49,963 bases of DNA from Wenjunlia vitaminophila DSM 41686 (lineage in GTDB: Bacteria > Actinomycetota > Actinomycetes > Streptomycetales > Streptomycetaceae), in assembly GCF_000380165.1 (NCBI RefSeq), contig NZ_KB904658.1, positions 210,899-260,861 on the forward strand, written 5' to 3'. This document shows positions 43,834 through 49,963 of the stretch, piece by piece; positions within the stretch are counted from its first letter, which is position 1, and each line of letters begins with the position of its first letter. The position numbers and the translations under genes were made by a program. The notes under the pieces were generated by a model, which saw only the letters and a program-made list of their open reading frames with translations, searched no databases and had not been told where the DNA came from.

Positions 43834-46800
43834 ATGAACCGTAGGGTGAGGGCACGCGACCGGTGGGTATGGGGACGATCTCTCGCGGCGGCCGTGTCAG
43901 CCGCCCTCCTCGCCGCGCTTCTCCAAGGGACCGCGCTGCCTGACACCGCGCGGGCGAGTGATGACCGGCTTGAGGTACCCGCGTCAGAGAAGCCGGTCGC
44001 CGTGCACGACGCCAAGGCCAAGCGCAGCAGGCACGACACTGGTCCCAGGCCCGCGGCGAAACCCCCTCGAGCTCAGTGGCCCAAGCCCGCCAGCGCCGTC
44101 ATACAGATGGACCAGGGTGCCGCCAGCGGCACGGCCACCGTGCAGCCCGGCGGCTTGCCGATCGCCCTCACGATTCCGTCGACACCGCACCCACGAAGAA
44201 CCGAGGTGCGAGTCCTGGAGCAGCACAGGGCGGAGGCCGCGGGGATCAACGGACTGCTGCTCACGCTCACGCCGAAGGACACGTCGTTCAAGAAGCCGAC
44301 GCAGACCACGGTGACCGTGGACTACACCGACTTCGCCCAGGCGTTCGGTGGTGCTCACGCGTCCAGGCTGCGCCTGGTCGAGCTCCCCGACTGTGTCCTC
44401 ACCACGCCGAGCCGGTTACCTTGCCGGGAGGCCACACCCCTGGCCAGTCGCAATGACACCGAGAAGCAGACGCTGACCTCCAGCGAGGCGCCGCTGCGGA
44501 CGGATGCCACAACGGTGCTGGCGGTCGTGGCCGAGGCCGCCAGCGACGCGGGGGACTTCCGGGCCAGCCCGCTGTCGTCGGCGGCGACGTGGAACACCGA
44601 TCTCTCCTCGGGACACTTCAACTGGGCCTATGGAATGCCGGCGCCCGACGTGCCGGGTGGGCTGGTGCCCGACGTCTCGCTGAACTATTCCTCGGGGCGC
44701 ATCGACGGTCGCACGGGTAACACGAACAACCAGTCCTCCTGGGTGGGCGACGGCTTCGACCTGGGGCCCGGCTACATCGAGCGCCGTTACAAGCCCTGCT
44801 CCGACGACGGGGTGACCAACGCCGACGGGAACAAGCCGGGCGATCTGTGCTGGGGCTACGACAACGCCACCATTTCCTTCAACGGTGGCGCCGGCGAACT
44901 GGTCCCGGTCAGCGAGAACGAGTGGAAGCTGAAGGATGACGACGGCACCAAGATCGCAAGACTGACCAACAGCGCACGCGACAACGGTGACGACAACAAC
45001 GAGTACTGGCGTGTCACCACCCCGGACGGCACGCAGTACTTCTTCGAGTACAACAACAAGCTCAACGGCTGGGTAGCGGGCAAGGACACCACCGAGTCCA
45101 CCTGGACCGTTCCTGTCTTCGGCAACGGCGCCAACGACCCGTGCCACGCGTCGACGTTCGCTGAGTCCTGGTGCCAGCAGGCATGGCGGTGGAACCTGGA
45201 CTACGTCGTGGACCCACACGGCAACGCGATGGCGTACTACTACACCAAGGAGACCAACTCCTACGGCCGCAATCTCAAGGCCGAGGACGACACCTCCTAC
45301 ATTCGTGGTGGCTACCTGGACCGGGTCGAGTACGGCCTCGAGTCCACTGACCTGTACGCCAAGAAGGCCTTGGCCAAGGTGGACTTCACTTCCAGTGAAC
45401 GCTGCCTCTCAGGCGCGACGAGCTGCGCTGAGGACGCCATCGACGAGCATCCGGAGTACTGGCAGGACACCCCCTGGGATCTGAACTGCGCGGCGGGCAC
45501 GGATTGCGACCAGGGCCGGCTGGCCCCCACGTTCTGGACCCGCAAGCGGTTGACCCAGATCGACGCACAGATCCTCAAGGCCGACAGTTACACCACGGTG
45601 GACTCCTGGACGCTGGGGCACGAGTGGGGTGAGGCGGACGTCGACCGTCAACTCCTCCTGACCTCGGTGCAGCACACCGGGAAGGCTGCCACCCCGGCCA
45701 TTGCTCTGCCAAAGGTCACGTTCGACTACACCCAGCGACCGAACCGCCTGGACCGTACCGGCGATGGCAAGGCTCCGTTCATCAAGGCACGCCTGTCCTC
45801 CGTCCTGGACGAGTTCGGTGGGGAAGTCGCCGTCAACTACTCCGATCCCGTGTGTGACTGGGACGCGCTGCCGACGCCTGAGTCGAACACCACGCGGTGC
45901 TTCCCACAGTTCGTCGGCGGTACCACCACGGAAGGACCCACCCAGCAGTGGTTCAACAAGTACGTGGTGAGCGAGGTGGCGGCCACCGACCTCACCGGTG
46001 GCGCCGAGGCCGAGGTGACCCGGTACCAGTACCTGGACGGCGCGGCCTGGCACTATGACGACGATGACGGGCTGACCAAGGAGAAGTTCAAGACCTGGTC
46101 CACCTGGCGTGGCTACGGACACGTCCGGGAGCTGACCGGGGGCCCGAGCGAAGGCATGAAATCGCAGCAGGACTCCTATTTCCTGCGGGGCATGCACGGC
46201 GACCGGGCCGGACCCGAGGGCGGTACCAAGGACGTCACCGTCACCCTGGGCGAGGGCGAGGGTGACCCGATCGTCGATCATTCCTCAGTCGCTGGGTTCG
46301 CCTACAAGACCGAGACCTACTCCGCGCCGGGCGGGAAGATCCTGAGCAAGACGGTGGACCGGCCGTGGCACCACCAGACCGCCAGTCGGACCCGCCCCTG
46401 GGGCACGGTCACCGCGGACTTCTCGGGTATTGCCTCCAGTCGGGACTACCTGTCGCTGGACGACGGCGCGGGGGCCGAGTGGCGCGTGGCCACCAGCTCC
46501 ACCACCTACGACACCGTGGCGGGACGCCCGGTCACCGTGGACGACCGGGGAGACGCGGCGGTCAGCAACGACAACCAGTGCACCCGCACGTGGTACGCGC
46601 CAGCCGGCGACGGGAACTTCCTCTCCGCGGTCTCCCGGGTGGAGACGGTCGCCGTCTCCTGTGACGCCACACCCGACCGCAGCACCGACGTCATCTCCGA
46701 CGTCCGCACAGCCTACGACGGGGGCGCCTACGGTCAGGCCCCGACCAAGGGCGACGCCACCGCGATGGCCACCCTGAAGAAGCACTCGGGAACCCAGGCC

Positions 46801-49800
46801 ACCTACCTTGAGTCAGGAGTCACCTTCGACCAATACGGTCGCGAGTTGGCGGTCACCGACCTCACCGCGAACGTGGTCTTCGACACCGCCGGCGAACAGC
46901 TCTCCCGAACCCCACGCGACGACGGCCGTACGACGACCACCGCCTACACGCCGACCACCGGCATCCCCACCAGCATCAAGGTGACGAGCCCGCCCGCCGA
47001 CGCCGACAATCCAGCGACGGCGCAGACCACAACCACCACGTTGGAACCGCTGCGTGGGTTGCCGGTCACCGAGATCGACACCAACAACCTGCGCACCGAC
47101 ATCATCTATGACGCGCTCGGCCGGACCTGGAAGATCTGGCGGCCCGACCGCGTGAAGAACTACACCGATCCGAGCTACGAGTTCACCTACGCCGTGGCCG
47201 AGAACCGGCAAGCCGCCGTCGGCACCATCGTTCCCGGACCCCAGGGCAGGCTGACGTCCTACACCCTCTATGACGGGTTCCTGCGCCCCCGCCAGACCCA
47301 GTCACCCGGCCCGGACGGCGGCAGGCTGCTCACCGACACCTTCTACGACGACCGCGGCCTGCCCACCAAGACGTTCGCCCCCTACTACGCCCTTGGCGCC
47401 CCCTCAATCGTCCTCCAGACGGTCGAGGACGCCCGCGAGGTCGAATCGCAGACGTGGACCACCTATGACGGACTGGGGCGAGCCACCGAGTCCAAGGAGG
47501 TACTCGGGAACGGCAGCGACACCGTCACGTGGGCCACCAGCCGCACCACCTATCACGGTGACCGCACCACCGTGATTCCACCCGAGGGTGCGACCGCCAC
47601 CACCGCCCTGGTGGACGCTCGCGGCCGGGCCACGGAGCTGCGCCAGCACCACACCCGTTCCGCCACCGCACCGTTCGACACCACCCGGTACACGTACACC
47701 CCCGGGGGTGAGATGGCGACGCTGACCGATCCGGCTGGCAACGCCTGGGAATGGGCCTACGACCAGCTCGGTCGGCTGACCAGGTCCGCCGATCCGGACA
47801 GCGGGGCCACACGCAGGTCCTACGACGACCGCAGCCTGCTCGTGTCCACCACCGACGCCCGCGAACAGACCCTGTTCCACGCCTACGACAACCTGGGCCG
47901 GCCGACCGAACTCCGCAGCGGCAGCGAGACCGGCGACCTGCTGGCCGCGTGGACGTACGACACGGTCAGCAGCGGCAAGGGGCAACTCGCCTCCAGCACC
48001 CGGTACGACAACGGGCACCCGTACACCAGCACGGTCGCCAAGTACGACAAGCTGTACCGGCCGACCCTGGTCAACGTCACCATCCCCGAGAACGAGGGCG
48101 CCCTCGCGGGCACCTATCCGCTCCAGACCGGCTACAACAGCGACGGCACCCTCCGTGGGTACAACTTCCCACCGGCCGGCTCCCTGCCAGGTGGCGGTGT
48201 CACCTACACCTACGACGCCGTCCAACGCCCCGTCGCGATCAGCGACTGGGACGGCATGAAGGCCACCACCACCTACAGCCTCACCGGCAAACCCCTGCTG
48301 TCGAGCCTGAGCAACGACACCACCCAGAACTTCGTCGACGTGACGTTCACCTGGGAGGACGGCACCCAACGCCTGGCCAACACCCAGGTGCACCGCATGG
48401 GCGCCAGTGGGGTGGACAAGGACGCCACGTACACCTACGACGCAGCCGGCAACGTCCTGTCCGTCTCCGACACCTCACGCACCGGTACGGACACCCAGTG
48501 CTTCACCCACGACTACCTCCGCCGCATCACCGCGGAGTGGACCCAGGCCACATCCACCTGTGCCGCGTCCCCGTCGGCGTCGGTGGTCGGGGGCCCGGCC
48601 CCGTACTGGAACTCGTACACCTACGACAAGGTCGGCAACCGGCTCACGGAGACCAACCACGACCTTGCCGGTGACCCCACCCAGGACACCACCCGCGGCT
48701 ACACCTACCCCGCCGCCGGAAGCGGGCAGCCGCACGCCCTGACCTCCGTGACCACGCAGGGGCCGACCGGCACCGCGCAGGACACCTACACCTACCACCC
48801 CACGGGTGATCTCAAGACCCGCAGCGTCGCTGGGAACACCCAGACCTACGCCTGGGACCTGGAGGGACACGTCGCATCGGTCACCGAGCCGGTGGAAGGC
48901 GACGCGGACCGCACCACTTCGTACGTGTACGACGCGGATGGCAATCGCCTGATCGGGCGTACGGACACCGAGACGACCCTGTACCTCGGCGCCACCGAGA
49001 TCACGCTGGCCAAGGGCAGCAGCACGCCGAAGGTCACTCGGTACATCGACCTCGGCAACGGCCTTCAGGCCATCCAGACGGACGACGGCGCGTTGTCCTT
49101 CGTCGTCGGTGACCACCACGGCACCGGTCAACTCGCCATCGCCACCGATGCTTCGCTGACGATGCAGCAGCGCCGGACCGAGCCGTTCGGGCGGCCCAGG
49201 GGACAGGCCCCCGTGGCCTGGCCGGGCACCAAGGGGTTCGTCGGTGGCACCACCGACTCCACCACCGGCCTGACCCACCTCGGCGCCCGCGAATACGATC
49301 CCGCCACGGGTCGTTTCATCAGCGTCGACCCCGTCATGGACCCGGCCAATCCACAACAGCTCAACGGCTACGCCTACGCCAACAACAACCCCGCCACGTA
49401 CAGCGACCCCACCGGACTGCTCTTCGGTGGCCTGATCGATGCGGCCAAAAGCGTGGCCGGCAAGGTCGGGGACAAAGCCAAACAGGGCGGTGGATGGGTC
49501 AAACGCCAGTGGGGGCGGGCGACGGGCGCGAGCGGGTCCTTCATGCACGGCTTCATTCATGGAACCTACGAGTCCGCGACGAAGATCCTGAAAGGCTATT
49601 ACATCCTGACGGGGCAGGGGCAAAAAGCTCGGGAAATGGAGGCCGGTGAGCAGTCTCCCTTCCCGAACGGCTACAACATCCCGAAGAAGATGCTCGGTGA
49701 GCCCCGAGAGGACACGATATTCCGGGTCGGGGAAGTGGTGGCAGAGTTCTTCTTCCCGTTCCTCCCCTCCCCGGGCGGGGCCATGGCCAAAGGCTCCACC

Positions 49801-49963
49801 AAAGCGCCGAAGGTGTGGAAGCTTCTGCTGAAGGCGCTCGGTAAGGCCTCCTCGAAGACTCCTGGTAAGACCGTCCCCAAAGCGCCGGCGAACATACCCG
49901 CTCGCATCCAACCCAGTGTCGCCAACACCTGCTTCCACAGCTTCCTGCCCGGCACTGACGTTC
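43834..49963 (+). CDS. RHS-repeat polymorphic toxin with HINT domain (3' end beyond window)
   Basis: An open frame of at least 2,043 codons running off the right edge. The signal peptide is WVWGRSLAAAVSAALLAALL, ending TARAS. Next come an N-terminal beta-rich region with a SpvB-like start of the shell (SGHFNWAYGMPAPDVPGGLV, VSLNYSSGRIDGRTGN), and many YD/RHS repeats between about 46,400 and 49,000 (TTYDGLGRATESKE, YDNLGRPTELRS, TYDKVGNRLTETN, YVYDADGNRLIGR). The RHS-core end motif lies at about 49,290-49,425 (EYDPATGRFISVDPVMDP, NGYAYANNNPATYSDPTG). A ~200-residue linker then leads to NTCFHSFLPGTDV (Cys at codon 2033), the start of a pretoxin HINT domain that should self-cleave to free a C-terminal toxin. 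Toxin and immunity gene lie outside the window. ATG 43834 follows GGGAAGGGA. Confidence 0.93.
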   Translation, partial: MNRRVRARDRWVWGRSLAAAVSAALLAALLQGTALPDTARASDDRLEVPASEKPVAVHDAKAKRSRHDTGPRPAAKPPRAQWPKPASAVIQMDQGAASGTATVQPGGLPIALTIPSTPHPRRTEVRVLEQHRAEAAGINGLLLTLTPKDTSFKKPTQTTVTVDYTDFAQAFGGAHASRLRLVELPDCVLTTPSRLPCREATPLASRNDTEKQTLTSSEAPLRTDATTVLAVVAEAASDAGDFRASPLSSAATWNTDLSSGHFNWAYGMPAPDVPGGLVPDVSLNYSSGRIDGRTGNTNNQSSWVGDGFDLGPGYIERRYKPCSDDGVTNADGNKPGDLCWGYDNATISFNGGAGELVPVSENEWKLKDDDGTKIARLTNSARDNGDDNNEYWRVTTPDGTQYFFEYNNKLNGWVAGKDTTESTWTVPVFGNGANDPCHASTFAESWCQQAWRWNLDYVVDPHGNAMAYYYTKETNSYGRNLKAEDDTSYIRGGYLDRVEYGLESTDLYAKKALAKVDFTSSERCLSGATSCAEDAIDEHPEYWQDTPWDLNCAAGTDCDQGRLAPTFWTRKRLTQIDAQILKADSYTTVDSWTLGHEWGEADVDRQLLLTSVQHTGKAATPAIALPKVTFDYTQRPNRLDRTGDGKAPFIKARLSSVLDEFGGEVAVNYSDPVCDWDALPTPESNTTRCFPQFVGGTTTEGPTQQWFNKYVVSEVAATDLTGGAEAEVTRYQYLDGAAWHYDDDDGLTKEKFKTWSTWRGYGHVRELTGGPSEGMKSQQDSYFLRGMHGDRAGPEGGTKDVTVTLGEGEGDPIVDHSSVAGFAYKTETYSAPGGKILSKTVDRPWHHQTASRTRPWGTVTADFSGIASSRDYLSLDDGAGAEWRVATSSTTYDTVAGRPVTVDDRGDAAVSNDNQCTRTWYAPAGDGNFLSAVSRVETVAVSCDATPDRSTDVISDVRTAYDGGAYGQAPTKGDATAMATLKKHSGTQATYLESGVTFDQYGRELAVTDLTANVVFDTAGEQLSRTPRDDGRTTTTAYTPTTGIPTSIKVTSPPADADNPATAQTTTTTLEPLRGLPVTEIDTNNLRTDIIYDALGRTWKIWRPDRVKNYTDPSYEFTYAVAENRQAAVGTIVPGPQGRLTSYTLYDGFLRPRQTQSPGPDGGRLLTDTFYDDRGLPTKTFAPYYALGAPSIVLQTVEDAREVESQTWTTYDGLGRATESKEVLGNGSDTVTWATSRTTYHGDRTTVIPPEGATATTALVDARGRATELRQHHTRSATAPFDTTRYTYTPGGEMATLTDPAGNAWEWAYDQLGRLTRSADPDSGATRRSYDDRSLLVSTTDAREQTLFHAYDNLGRPTELRSGSETGDLLAAWTYDTVSSGKGQLASSTRYDNGHPYTSTVAKYDKLYRPTLVNVTIPENEGALAGTYPLQTGYNSDGTLRGYNFPPAGSLPGGGVTYTYDAVQRPVAISDWDGMKATTTYSLTGKPLLSSLSNDTTQNFVDVTFTWEDGTQRLANTQVHRMGASGVDKDATYTYDAAGNVLSVSDTSRTGTDTQCFTHDYLRRITAEWTQATSTCAASPSASVVGGPAPYWNSYTYDKVGNRLTETNHDLAGDPTQDTTRGYTYPAAGSGQPHALTSVTTQGPTGTAQDTYTYHPTGDLKTRSVAGNTQTYAWDLEGHVASVTEPVEGDADRTTSYVYDADGNRLIGRTDTETTLYLGATEITLAKGSSTPKVTRYIDLGNGLQAIQTDDGALSFVVGDHHGTGQLAIATDASLTMQQRRTEPFGRPRGQAPVAWPGTKGFVGGTTDSTTGLTHLGAREYDPATGRFISVDPVMDPANPQQLNGYAYANNNPATYSDPTGLLFGGLIDAAKSVAGKVGDKAKQGGGWVKRQWGRATGASGSFMHGFIHGTYESATKILKGYYILTGQGQKAREMEAGEQSPFPNGYNIPKKMLGEPREDTIFRVGEVVAEFFFPFLPSPGGAMAKGSTKAPKVWKLLLKALGKASSKTPGKTVPKAPANIPARIQPSVANTCFHSFLPGTDV

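Overview
This is a high-GC, GTG/TTG-start-rich window from a filamentous-actinomycete-type chromosome. Several traits point to Streptomycetales or Streptosporangiales (for example Streptomyces- or Nocardiopsis-like): a CatR-type Fur repressor next to KatG, a DevR/DevS (DosR-like) cluster with nitrate reductase, Tat signals, a mycothiol-type DinB protein and LamG/RHS secreted proteins. The genus cannot be fixed from sequence alone.

Layout. (1) 1-3.1 kb: the 3' end of an unknown gene, an aldo/keto reductase and a long-chain acyl-CoA synthetase. (2) 3.5-6.2 kb: tRNA-Leu(GAG), decayed coding scraps, and a divergent TetR regulator / NmrA-like oxidoreductase pair with a perfect 8-6-8 inverted repeat between them. 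(3) 6.2-21 kb: a dormancy/hypoxia island. It holds two Acg-type nitroreductases, a DevR-like response regulator, a PPOX flavoprotein, a NarK nitrate/nitrite transporter, a hemerythrin, narGHJI with overlapping stops and starts, and a DevS-like two-GAF sensor kinase that keeps the heme His and distal Tyr. DosR-type 14-mers (GGG-A/C-C-N4-G-N-CCC) sit in its intergenic spaces, one inside a 48-nt palindrome. (4) 21.3-24.2 kb: a two-gene encapsulin operon. The shell protein carries a cyclic-nucleotide-binding-like domain and overlaps the gene of a SufS-like cysteine desulfurase with a long disordered N-terminus. (5) 24.7-27.9 kb: CatR-like Fur and catalase-peroxidase KatG, divergent, with a strong terminator after katG. 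(6) 28-31.9 kb: a coiled-coil hypothetical, a DinB/maleylpyruvate-isomerase-type protein, an exported RidA and a Tat-exported PLP enzyme. (7) 32-37.7 kb: an SSS permease, ECF sigma factor and one-TM protein in a coupled operon, divergent from DUF3311, CstA and the YbdD/YjiX small protein. (8) 38-50 kb: a PrsW-like membrane protease, a large secreted DNRLRE/LamG protein broken by a one-base frameshift, and a >2,040-residue RHS polymorphic toxin that leaves the window at the first residues of its HINT domain.

Together the central 20 kb reads as a redox/oxygen-stress neighbourhood: oxygen or NO sensing (DevS/DevR), anaerobic nitrate respiration (NarK, NarGHJI, hemerythrin), a sulfur-handling protein compartment, and peroxide defence (CatR/KatG). 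The right end is a cell-surface and interbacterial-conflict module.
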